Origin: Pararobbsia silviterrae
Lineage (GTDB): Bacteria > Pseudomonadota > Gammaproteobacteria > Burkholderiales > Burkholderiaceae
DNA length: 64,000 nucleotides
Assembly (NCBI RefSeq): GCF_003628125.1
Contig: NZ_RBZU01000009.1
Span: forward strand, 186,001 to 250,000
Reading direction: 5' to 3'
Below, piece by piece: positions 1 through 8,700 of this stretch. The notes under the pieces were generated by a model. The model saw only the letters and a list, made by a program, of their open reading frames with translations, did not search any database and was not told the origin of the DNA. Both the position numbers and the translations under genes were made by a program. Every line of letters begins with the position of its first letter. Positions within the stretch are counted from its first letter, which is position 1.

Positions 1-58
1 CCGGATGAACAAGGGAATCCGCAAGGCGTTGACGGGCCGCAAGCTCAGCGAACTCTGA
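1..58 (+). CDS. hscA: HscA Fe-S chaperone, C-terminal end only
   Basis: Only the last 18 codons are inside the window, read from base 2 and ending in TGA at 56-58. The tail (RMNKGIRKALTGRKLSEL) resembles the C-terminus of HscA, the Hsp70 that works on the IscU scaffold. It lies directly upstream of fdx and iscX, the usual hscA-fdx-iscX order of proteobacterial isc operons. The assignment rests on this tail and the gene order, since the ATPase domain is outside the window. Confidence 0.72.
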   Translation, partial: RMNKGIRKALTGRKLSEL

Positions 59-112
59 TCGACCGAAGCTCGCGCAAGCGAGAAACCCAGTCTGAAACCG
101 ATTGACTCGACT

Positions 113-454
113 ATGCCTCAACTCGTAGTGTTACCCCATGGTGAGCTGTGCCCCGACGGCGCGGTCATCGATGCGCCCGCCGGCAAGAGCGTCTGCGACG
201 TGCTGCTCGAAAACGGAATTGAAATCGAGCATGCATGCGAGAAGTCCTGCGCGTGCACGACGTGTCACGTGATCGTGCGCGAAGGCTTCGAACAACTCGC
301 CGACGCGACCGACGACGAAGAAGACCTGCTCGACAAGGCGTGGGGGCTTGAACCAACCTCGCGGCTCTCGTGCCAGGCGATCGTGCCGGCCGAGGGCGAA
401 TATGTGATCGAGATTCCGAAGTACACGATCAACCACGCAAAAGAAAACCATTGA
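113..454 (+). CDS. fdx: ISC-type [2Fe-2S] ferredoxin
   Basis: A 113-residue adrenodoxin-type ferredoxin of the Isc iron-sulfur assembly system, which supplies electrons during cluster assembly on IscU. The cluster ligands fit C-x5-C-x2-C and a distal Cys: Cys42, Cys48, Cys51 and Cys87. An extra Cys46 lies inside the first loop, as in other Isc ferredoxins. Length is typical. It sits between the hscA end and iscX, with 10 bases to iscX, so all three are probably one transcript. The ATG start at 113 gives the usual N-terminus (MPQLVVLPH). Confidence 0.95.
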   Translation: MPQLVVLPHGELCPDGAVIDAPAGKSVCDVLLENGIEIEHACEKSCACTTCHVIVREGFEQLADATDDEEDLLDKAWGLEPTSRLSCQAIVPAEGEYVIEIPKYTINHAKENH

Positions 455-464
455 GGGGTGAGCC

Positions 465-662
465 ATGAAATGGACTGATGTGCAGGAGATTGCGATGGCG
501 TTGACGGACTCCCATCCGGACATCGATCCCCAGTACGTCCGGTTTACCGATCTGCATCGGTGGATCACCGAATTGCCGGGCTTCGACGATGCGGCAGATC
601 GCTCGAATGAGAAGATTCTCGAGGCGATCCAGGCCGCGTGGATCGAAGACTCCGACTATTGA
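465..662 (+). CDS. iscX: IscX (YfhJ) Fe-S assembly protein
   Basis: A 65-residue acidic protein beginning MKWTDVQEIA and ending in a WIEDSDY-like tail, both characteristic of IscX/YfhJ. The family binds IscS and iron and modulates cluster assembly. It is the last gene of the isc operon: a strong hairpin terminator follows about 90 bases after the stop. A GGGG-containing ribosome site lies just before the ATG. Confidence 0.93.
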   Translation: MKWTDVQEIAMALTDSHPDIDPQYVRFTDLHRWITELPGFDDAADRSNEKILEAIQAAWIEDSDY

Positions 663-749
663 GCCGCGCCTGCGCGGTAGTCACGCGTAGCACGTCGAAG
701 TCGAGGCGCTGAAGCGCTAAGGCGTCGAAGCGCGCGGCAGGGCGAACAC

Positions 750-787
750 AAGGCGGCACACGCATCGCGTGTGCCGCCTTTGTTTTT
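750..787 (+). terminator. Rho-independent terminator of the isc operon
   Basis: Perfect 14-base inverted repeat (AAGGCGGCACACGC, loop ATC, then its complement), followed by TGTTTTT. It lies 88 bases after iscX and also faces the end of the convergent gene at 802, so it may serve both strands. Confidence 0.85.
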
Positions 788-801
788 GGCGGGCGCGTCG
801 A

Positions 802-1629
802 TCAGCCTTGAACCAGTGCGCCGTTCTCGATCCGGACGCGGTCGCCGTTGCGGAACGGGGGTGCCTGCTCGTACGTGAAGTAGTGCGTGTGACCGTCTTC
901 GGTACGCACATAGACGCGATAGTTCGTCGAGCTCCGGACCTTCTTCTCGATCGCATTGCCGCCGAGCGCGCCGCCGACGACGCCGAGCACCGTCATCGCC
1001 GTACGGCCGCTGCCGCGGCCGAACTGATTTCCGACCAGCCCTCCCGCGACCGCGCCGCCGACTGCGCCGATTCCGGTGCCTTGGCCTTCGACCTCAACCG
1101 CCTGAATCGATGTGACGGTGCCGCATGCCGCGCAGTAGGCGGGCGCCGCAGGCTGAGGTGTCGTCGGCTGGGCCGAGGTGAACCGCTGCGCGGCGGCCGG
1201 CGGCTGGGGCACAGGCGCTGCCGGAGCCGGTTGCGGCGCGGCTTGTGCCGCCGGTGCGGGTGCGGGCTGAGCCGCTTGCTGTGCGGGCGCGGCATCCGCG
1301 CCTTGCGGGGCGGGGGTGATCGCGGGCGTGGTCTCGGGCGTGGGCGATTGTGTCGCCGCATCGGCGGCCGGTGCCGGTTCCGCGGGCGCCGACGCGTCGC
1401 CGTGGCGCGGTGCGTCGTTCGATCCGTCGGCGGATTGTTCGGATGGCGTGGCGATCGCGTTCGCCGAGGCATTCGACGGCGCACTCGACGCGCCGGGCAG
1501 CACGCCGGTGATCGCGGCCACGGCGACGAGGCTGGCAATCGTGACGGCGACCGCGGCGATGGCGATAAGCGGATGCAAGCGTGCGCGGTTCGCGCGAGGA
1601 GGCGGGGGCGTTTGAGTCGGTGAGTTCAT
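802..1629 (-). CDS. Glycine-zipper 2TM-domain envelope protein
   Basis: 275 residues. The N-terminus has one hydrophobic segment (about residues 20-45) that would anchor the protein in the inner membrane. A long Ala/Pro-rich linker (about 50-160) follows, then a motif CAACG, then a glycine-zipper region (about 180-225: GIGAVGGAVAGGLVGN and a second GVVGGALGGN half) as in the SlyB / Rickettsia 17-kDa antigen family. The C-terminus (YRVYVRTEDG...) resembles the usual end of these proteins. Function is unknown; related proteins are linked to envelope integrity. There is no lipobox at the N-terminus, so it is not a classical SlyB lipoprotein. Confidence 0.75.
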   Translation of the reverse strand: MNSPTQTPPPPRANRARLHPLIAIAAVAVTIASLVAVAAITGVLPGASSAPSNASANAIATPSEQSADGSNDAPRHGDASAPAEPAPAADAATQSPTPETTPAITPAPQGADAAPAQQAAQPAPAPAAQAAPQPAPAAPVPQPPAAAQRFTSAQPTTPQPAAPAYCAACGTVTSIQAVEVEGQGTGIGAVGGAVAGGLVGNQFGRGSGRTAMTVLGVVGGALGGNAIEKKVRSSTNYRVYVRTEDGHTHYFTYEQAPPFRNGDRVRIENGALVQG

Positions 1630-1899
1630 GGTCGAAGGCCGCGAGGGCCGCGTGAATAGCGTGTTCGGCCCTATTTTGACGATCGCTCGCGCACAAATCC
1701 TTGTCTTTTTGTAACGAGGGCGACGCTTGACAATACGCGGGAATCAGAAGGGCCGCAGCGCGGATCAGACGGGAAGACGGCGGAGCGCGCTACGCGCTGC
1801 GCGCGAAGGCAAACGATTGCTCTTTGGGGCGGCCCAACGCAACGATGGGCACGGAGGCAAGGCGGGCGGCGAGTCGCCGACGCCGAGCGCCGATGAAAA

Positions 1900-2385
1900 T
1901 CAGGCAGCTTGGTTTTGAACCGGAGTGTCGTCGAGCGCGTCGAGGCGATCGCTGAGGTTGCCGCGAACTTTCTGGAGCAGTCGCATGAGTTCGGCGGTTT
2001 CGGCTTCCGTGAGCCCGGCCAGCGCCTCGTCGCGCACGCCGTCGCCCACATGATGCGCGGCGTCGAGCGTGGCGTGAGCCTTCGGCGTCAGGCGCAGCTG
2101 ATGCGCACGGCGATCGGTCGGGTGATCGGTCCGCTCGATCCATCCGCCTTCGGCCATCCGGTCGAGCAGGCGCGCGATCGCGATCGGCGTCACGTCGAGC
2201 AGATCCGCGAGGGTCGCTTGATTGATGCCGTCGTTATAGGCGAGATAGGAGAGCACCCGGCATTGAGCACAGGTCAGGCTGAGTACGTGCTTCGCGCGTT
2301 GGTCGAAGAGTTTGCCGACGAGTCGGCCGACCTCAGTCACGAGAAACCCGAAGCGGTGTTCATGGCGTTTTTTCATGTGGCCCAT
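1900..2385 (-). CDS. MarR-family transcriptional regulator
   Basis: Winged-helix regulator of about 161 residues (start MGHMKKRHEHRFG; a second ATG lies three codons later). Motifs include LTCAQCRVLSYLAYNDGINQATLADLLDVTPIAIARLLDRM for the recognition helix and a DPxDRR-like wing (TDHPTDRRAHQLRLTPK). The open frame continues 38 codons upstream, but that extension is Cys-rich and does not look like MarR, so the internal start is preferred. Neighbours (an envelope protein and lysS) do not reveal the target. A 28-base inverted repeat at 2541-2568 lies upstream but beyond a terminator. Confidence 0.85.
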   Translation of the reverse strand: MGHMKKRHEHRFGFLVTEVGRLVGKLFDQRAKHVLSLTCAQCRVLSYLAYNDGINQATLADLLDVTPIAIARLLDRMAEGGWIERTDHPTDRRAHQLRLTPKAHATLDAAHHVGDGVRDEALAGLTEAETAELMRLLQKVRGNLSDRLDALDDTPVQNQAA

Positions 2386-2497
2386 TATATGGATGTGCCG
2401 CAGTGCGACATCTAGCAAAAACCCTGAAGCTTGCATGTCATAAACGTATTTGCATTCGCAAAGCGAACAGACTTGCTTAGAAAATCGTTGCCGATGC

Positions 2498-2528
2498 AAA
2501 AACGCCGCGCTTTTCGCGCGGCGTTTTT
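2498..2528 (-). terminator. Bidirectional terminator after lysS
   Basis: Inverted repeat AAAAACGCCGCGC - TTTTC - GCGCGGCGTTTTT. It follows the lysS stop by 50 bases on the minus strand and has T-runs on both strands. It would separate the prfB-lysS transcript from the MarR gene. Confidence 0.8.
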
Positions 2529-2540
2529 TATCTTTTTAAT

Positions 2541-2568
2541 AATTAGGCGAACGTTTAATCACCTAATT
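2541..2568. repeat. AT-rich imperfect inverted repeat between lysS and its terminator
   Basis: Arms AATTAGGCGA and TCACCTAATT (9 of 10 bases complementary) are separated by 8 bases, in a stretch much richer in AT than its surroundings. It lies 11 bases past the lysS stop. It could be a regulator site or an RNA hairpin, and no function is assigned. Confidence 0.5.
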
Positions 2569-2578
2569 AATTGCGTCG

Positions 2579-4108
2579 TCAATCTTCTTTTCTCAAATGG
2601 GGGAAAAGAATCACGTCGCGGATGCTGGCGCTGTCGGTCAGCAGCATGACGAGGCGGTCGATGCCGATTCCGCATCCGCCCGTCGGAGGCATGCCGTATT
2701 CGAGCGCGCGAATATAGTCGGCGTCGAAATACATCGCTTCTTCGTCGCCCGCGTCTTTTTGTTCGACTTGTTTGCGGAATCGCGCGGCTTGATCTTCGGG
2801 ATCGTTAAGCTCCGAAAATCCATTCGCGATCTCGCGACCCGTGATAAACAATTCAAACCGTTCAGTAATACCTGCTTGTGTATCGGATGCGCGCGCGAGC
2901 GGCGACACTTCGATCGGATAGTCGATGATGAATGTCGGCTCCCACAATTGGGACTCGGCTGTCTCTTCGAACAGCGCGAGTTGCAGCGCACCGATGCCCG
3001 CGTTGAGGAAGGCCGCATCGTTCGTGTTGACGCCGAACTTCTTGAGCTCGGCCTTCACGAACGCGATGTCCGCGAGCTGAGCGTCGGTATAGTCGGGCGC
3101 GTACTTCTTGATCGCTTCGCAGATCGTGAGCCGATGGAACGGCTTGGCGAGGTCGAGTTCGCGGCCCTGATACGTGATCGTCGCGTTGCCGCGCGCATCG
3201 GTCGCGGCCTGGCGGATCAGGTTTTCGGTGAAGTCCATGAGCCACCGGTAGTCGGTGTAGGCCGCATAGAACTCCATCATCGTGAACTCGGGATTGTGTC
3301 GCGGCGACACGCCCTCGTTGCGGAAGTTGCGATTGATTTCAAACACGCGTTCGAAGCCGCCGACGACGAGCCGCTTCAAATAGAGCTCGGGCGCGATACG
3401 CATGAACATCTGCATATCGAGCGCGTTGTGATGCGTGACGAAGGGCTTGGCCGCGGCGCCGCCCGGAATCGGGTGCAGCATCGGCGTTTCGACTTCGAGG
3501 AAGTTCGCATCGGCCATGAAGCGGCGGATCGATGAGATCGCCTTCGTGCGCGCGATGAACGTATCGCGCGCTTCGGGCGTCACGATCAGATCGACATAGC
3601 GCTGACGGTAGCGCGTTTCCTGATCCGCGAGGCCATGGAATTTGTCGGGCAGCGGACGCAGGGATTTCGACAGCAAGCGCAACTCGGTGCATCGGACCGA
3701 CAGTTCGCCCTTGTTCGTGCGGAACAACACGCCGCGCGCCGCGACGATATCGCCGAGATCCCACTTCTTGAAAGCGTCGTACGTCGCTTCACCGACGTCG
3801 GCGGGCGTGATGAAGAATTGGATCTGACCCGAGCCGTCCTTGACGGTCGCGAAGCTCGCCTTGCCCATCACGCGCTTGAGCATCATGCGCCCGGCAAGCG
3901 CAACGTCGAGCGGCGCGGCTTCGAGCGCTTCCTTGTCGGTCTCGGCGTAGGTCTGCTGCAGGTCCGCTGCATGATGCGTCGGGCGGAAATCGTTCGGGAA
4001 CGCGACGCCGCGCTCGCGGATCGCCTGAAGTTTCTCGCGGCGCTCGGCAATGATCTGATTGTCGTCGCGCGGGGCTTCGGTGGCCGGGGAGGTGTTCTGG
4101 TCGGTCAT
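2579..4108 (-). CDS. lysS: Lysyl-tRNA synthetase, class II
   Basis: 509 residues, counted from the ATG at 4108 ([18 protein letters not shown]), which matches the family's N-terminus; the frame stays open 27 codons further but that part is not conserved. It has an N-terminal OB-fold anticodon-binding domain (about 60-175) and a class II catalytic core. Motif 2 reads [20 protein letters not shown] and motif 3 reads [11 protein letters not shown]. It charges tRNA-Lys in the cytoplasm. prfB lies 117 bases upstream on the same strand, the common prfB-lysS arrangement, so they are probably co-transcribed. Confidence 0.97.
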   Translation of the reverse strand: MTDQNTSPATEAPRDDNQIIAERREKLQAIRERGVAFPNDFRPTHHAADLQQTYAETDKEALEAAPLDVALAGRMMLKRVMGKASFATVKDGSGQIQFFITPADVGEATYDAFKKWDLGDIVAARGVLFRTNKGELSVRCTELRLLSKSLRPLPDKFHGLADQETRYRQRYVDLIVTPEARDTFIARTKAISSIRRFMADANFLEVETPMLHPIPGGAAAKPFVTHHNALDMQMFMRIAPELYLKRLVVGGFERVFEINRNFRNEGVSPRHNPEFTMMEFYAAYTDYRWLMDFTENLIRQAATDARGNATITYQGRELDLAKPFHRLTICEAIKKYAPDYTDAQLADIAFVKAELKKFGVNTNDAAFLNAGIGALQLALFEETAESQLWEPTFIIDYPIEVSPLARASDTQAGITERFELFITGREIANGFSELNDPEDQAARFRKQVEQKDAGDEEAMYFDADYIRALEYGMPPTGGCGIGIDRLVMLLTDSASIRDVILFPHLRKED

Positions 4109-4225
4109 GGTCACAGTGTCGCGTTCGGGGACGCAGTCTGGAATCGGTTGGGGTCTTGCAAACAGGGGCGCGCCGCGTGGGCGGGCCAACCGGGAAACGG
4201 GCGGCGCGCACGCCGCCCGCCACGA

Positions 4226-5330
4226 TCAGACGCCCTGTTTAAGGCTCGCGCTGATGAACTCGTCGAGATCGCCGTCGAGTACCGAACGCGTATTGCTGAT
4301 TTCGACGTTGGTCCGCAAATCCTTGATGCGGCTTTGGTCGAGTACGTACGAACGAATCTGATGGCCCCAGCCGACGTCGGTCTTCGTCGATTCGAGGCGG
4401 TCCTGCTCGGCCTGGCGCTTGCGCATCTCGGCTTCGTAGAGACGCGATTTGAGCATGGCCATCGCTTCGGCGCGGTTGCGGTGCTGCGAGCGATCGTTCT
4501 GGCATTGCACGACGATGCCCGTCGGCATGTGCGTGATCCGGACGGCCGAATCGGTCTTGTTGATGTGCTGTCCGCCGGCGCCCGACGCGCGGTACGTGTC
4601 GATACGCAGATCGGCCGGATTGATGTCGACCTCGATCGAGTCGTCGATCTCGGGATAGACGAACACCGACGAGAACGAGGTATGCCGTCCGCCCGACGAA
4701 TCGAACGGCGATTTGCGCACGAGCCGGTGCACGCCCGTTTCGCTGCGCAGGAAGCCGTACGCGTATTCGCCTTCGATCTTGATCGTCGCGCTCTTGATGC
4801 CCGCGACTTCGCCGTCGGACTGTTCGAGGATTTCGGACTTGAAGCCTTTGCGTTCGCAGTAGCGCAGATACTGGCGCAGCAGCATCGAGGCCCAGTCTTG
4901 TGCTTCGGTACCGCCCGCGCCGGCCTGGATGTCGATGAACGCGTTGTTCGGATCGGCCGGATTCGAGAACATGCGGCGGAATTCCATATCGGCCGCGCGC
5001 GCTTCGATCGAGTGGACGTCGCCTTCGACTGCAACGAGCGTGTCCTCGTCATCCTCGTCGCGCGCGAGTTCGAACAGATCGGCTGCGTTGCGCAGATCTT
5101 CGTCGAGCGAGCGCAGCGAGACGACGACGCCGTCGAGCAGCTTCTTTTCCTTACCGAGCGCCTGCGCGCGTTGCGCGTCGTCCCAGATCTTCGGGTCTTC
5201 GAGTTCCTTGTTGACCTCGTTCAGGCGTGCTTCTTTGACATCGTAGTCAAAGATACCCCCGAAGTTCGACCGCGCGTTTGCGCAGGTCGGTGATCGACGC
5301 TTCGAGCGTATTCAGGCGTTCGGCTTCCAT
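4226..5330 (-). CDS. prfB: Peptide chain release factor 2 (programmed +1 frameshift)
   Basis: RF2 in two frames. Codons 1-27 run from the ATG at 5330 ([19 protein letters not shown]...RGYL) to an in-frame TGA at 5249-5247. Translation then slips +1 at CTT-TGA, skipping the T at 5249, and continues with [12 protein letters not shown] to the stop at 4226, giving 367 residues (E. coli RF2 has 365). The stop-codon recognition motif SPF (KSPFDSSGG) and the peptidyl-hydrolysis motif GGQ (GAGGQHINK) are both present. The protein releases chains at UGA and UAA. A gene caller without the frameshift would truncate it. Confidence 0.96.
5246..5260 (-). promoter_or_regulatory. prfB autoregulatory frameshift site
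   Basis: On the minus strand the sequence reads GGGGGTATCTTTGAC: a Shine-Dalgarno-like G-run three bases before the slippery CTT followed by TGA C. This is essentially the E. coli RF2 frameshift element. Low RF2 makes the ribosome pause at UGA and slip, which raises RF2 synthesis. Confidence 0.95.
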
Positions 5331-5590
5331 GTCGCTAACTATTCCGGGAAAAAACGAGAATTATAGACGATCGAGGCCTGTTTTTGCCCTGGCGGCGCAG
5401 GCCGGGCATGCGCGCGGCGCCGGCGGATCGGGTCTGCCGAGGGCCGCGGATCGGGTCGAAGGCGTTGCGCAGCGCTTCGCTTCGATCGACGGCTTCCGCC
5501 ATGCGTTTCGAATCGGCCGCGGCGCGCGGCGCGGTCCGCAGCGGCACTCGGCAAGCCGGGGTACGCTGTTGGCCGAACGGTCGACGTACG

Positions 5591-5610
5591 TACTGTATAA
5601 ATGCACAGTA
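5591..5610 (+). promoter_or_regulatory. LexA (SOS) box upstream of uvrA
   Basis: TACTGTATAAATGCACAGTA matches the TACTGT-N8-ACAGTA form of the LexA consensus perfectly in both half-sites. A possible -10 (TACAAT, 5609-5614) overlaps its right end, so LexA binding would block initiation. It lies about 140 bases before the proposed uvrA start and also between divergent prfB and uvrA. The rest of the 5331-5752 gap shows no gene. Confidence 0.85.
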
Positions 5611-5752
5611 CAATGGCGCTGCTTCGTCGAGCGTCGACTCCGGTTCGCGCATTCGGCGACAGGGTGACAGCGGATCGGCGCGACGCGCGTCGGTGCGCCG
5701 CGCCCGCGCAGCCCCTCGTCCGTTCGCTTCCTTACAGACACGGTTGGTTAAA

Positions 5753-8700
5753 TTGCCTTCGAACAACGACATTCGTATCCGTGGTGCCCGTCAGCACAAC
5801 CTCAAGAATCTCGACATCGATCTGCGCACGGGCGAGCTGACCGTGGTCACGGGCCCGTCGGGCTCGGGCAAGTCGAGCCTCGTTTTCGACACGCTTTATG
5901 CCGAGGGGCAGCGTCGTTATGTCGAAACGTTCAGCGCCTATGCGCGGCAATTTCTCGACCGGATGGATCGACCGCAGGTCGATCGCGTCGATGGCGTGCC
6001 GCCCGCGATCGCGATCGACCAGACGAATCCCGTGCGCAGCTCGCGATCGACGGTCGGCACGATGACCGAGCTCAACGACCATCTGAAGCTGCTGTTCGCG
6101 CGCGCCGCGCAACTGTTCGATCGACAGAACGCGCAGCCGGTCCGGCACGACACGCCCGAGACGATCTACGCCGAGCTTGTCGAACGCACGCGCGCCGATG
6201 ACGCGCGGCTGGTCGTCACGTTTCCGGTCGAGTTGCCCGATACGGCGACCGACGACGAAGTCCAGCAATGGTTGTCGGCGAGCGGCTATACGCGCGTGCA
6301 GGCGCAACGCGAGATCGCGACGCCCGAGGGCAAGCGCAAGCTGCTCGACGTCGTCGCCGACCGGTTCCGGATCCAGAACGTCGAGAAGGTTCGCGTGATC
6401 GAGGCGATCGAGGCCGCGCTTCGGCGGGGCTCGGGGCGCGTCAATGTCTATGTGCTGGCCGACGAGGGCGAGCCCGCGATCTGGCGCTTTTCGACGGGAC
6501 TCCATCACCCCGACAGCGATATCCGCTATGCCGATCCGCAGCCCGCGCTGTTCTCGTTCAATTCGGCCTACGGCGCGTGCGAGGCGTGCCGGGGTTTCGG
6601 CCGCGTGATCGGCATCGATCTCGGCCTGGTGATTCCCGATGCGCGCAAGACCTTGCGCCAGGGCGCGATCAAGACGATTCAGACGCCGGCCTGGAAGGAG
6701 CAGCAGGACGATCTCATGAAGTACGCGGTCGGCGCGGGCATTCCGCGCGACACGCCGTGGGCCGAGATGTCGCAGGCCCAGCGCGACTGGGTCATCCAAG
6801 GGGCACCCGACTGGAACGGCGACTGGCATCGCAAGTGGTACGGGATCCGACGTTTCTTCGACTATCTCGAGTCGAAGGCGTACAAGATGCATATCCGGGT
6901 GCTGCTGTCGAAGTACCGGAGCTACACGACATGCGAGACGTGCGGCGGCGCGCGGCTCAAGACCGAGCCCTTGCTCTGGCGGCTCGGCACGCGCGACGAC
7001 GCGGCGGCCGTGCTGCCCGCGGCCGAGCGCTTTATGCCGCGCGGCGCCGAGTGGACGCGCGCGCAGCTCGAAGCCTTGCCCGGCTTGACGGTCCACGATC
7101 TGATGCTGATGCCGATCGAGCGCATTCGCGCGTTCTTCGAACGGCTGAACTTGTCGAGCACGCTGCTCGACGATGCGCTCAAACTGCTGCTCGGCGAGGT
7201 GCGCACGCGGCTCAAGTATCTGTGCGACGTCGGCCTCGGGTATCTGACGCTCGACCGGCAAAGCCGGACGCTGTCGGGCGGCGAGGTTCAGCGGATCAAT
7301 TTGACGACGGCGCTCGGCACGTCGCTCGTCAAGACCCTGTTCGTGCTCGACGAGCCGAGCATCGGTCTGCACCCGCGCGACATGAACCGGATCGTCGAGG
7401 CGATGCATCGTCTGCGCGACGCGGGCAATACGCTCGTCGTCGTCGAGCACGACCCAGCCGTCATGCTGGCGGCCGACCGGCTTATCGACATGGGACCGGG
7501 GCCGGGCGAGAAAGGCGGCACGATCGTGTTCGACGGCACGCCCGCGTCGATACGCGAAGCCGATACGTTGACGGGCGCCTATCTCGGGGCGCGCAAGCAT
7601 GTCGCAGACGCGTCGAACTGGCGGGCGCGGCCTGTCGATGCGACGACGCCGCGGCTCACGCTCAGTGGCGCGCGCGAACACAATCTTCGTCATATCGATG
7701 TCGAGATTCCGCTCGAACGACTGGTCTGCGTGACGGGCGTGTCGGGCTCGGGCAAGTCGACCTTGCTGCAGGACGTGCTGTATCCGGCGCTTGCGCGGCA
7801 CTTCGGCAAGCCGACCGAGGCGCCGGGTGCGTTCGATGCGTTGAGCGGAGCCGAGGCGATCGCGGACGTCGTGTTCGTCGATCAGTCGCCGATCGGCAAG
7901 ACCGCGCGATCGAACCCGGCGAGCTACGTCGGGGCGTTCGACGAGATTCGCAAGCTGTTTGCGAAGGCGCCGCTTGCGCTCCAGCGCGGCTACGGCCCCG
8001 GCATGTTCAGCTTCAACGCGGGGGACGGACGCTGTCCGACATGTGGCGGCTCGGGGTTCGAACACGTCGAGATGCAGTTCCTGAGCGACGTCTACCTGCG
8101 CTGTCCCGATTGCGACGGCACGCGTTACCGCTCCGAAATCCTCGAGATCCGAATCGAGCGCGCGATGCCCGATGGCACGGTCCGCGCGTTGACGGTCGCC
8201 GATGTGCTCGAGTTGACCGTCTCCGAGGCGACGGCCGCGTTTGCCGGCGATGCCGATGTCGTTCGCGTGCTCGAACCGATCGTCGATGTGGGCCTCGAAT
8301 ACGTGAAGCTCGGCCAACCCGTGCCGACGTTGTCGGGCGGGGAGGCGCAGCGGCTCAAGCTCGCGGGATTTCTCGCCGAGACCGCGGCCGAAAGCGGCGG
8401 CGCATCGACGCGTCGCGGTGCCCGCAAGGGGCGCTTGTTCATGTTCGACGAACCGACGACGGGCTTGCATTTCGACGATATCGCGAAGCTCATGCGCGCG
8501 TTTCGCAAGCTCCTCGACGGCGGCCATTCCTTGATCGTCATCGAGCACAATCTCGACGTGATTCGCTCGGCCGACTGGCTCATCGATTTGGGCCCCGAAG
8601 GCGGCGAAGGCGGCGGCGAGATCCTGTGCGTCGGTTCGCCCGATGCGGTTCGCGCATGCGCCGAATCGCATACGGGCCGCGCCTTGCTCGACTACGATCG

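Noticed and set aside
131-568. Long minus-strand open frame across fdx and iscX
   Set aside because: Shadow of the isc genes; no motif and no ribosome site. High GC produces long antisense frames throughout.
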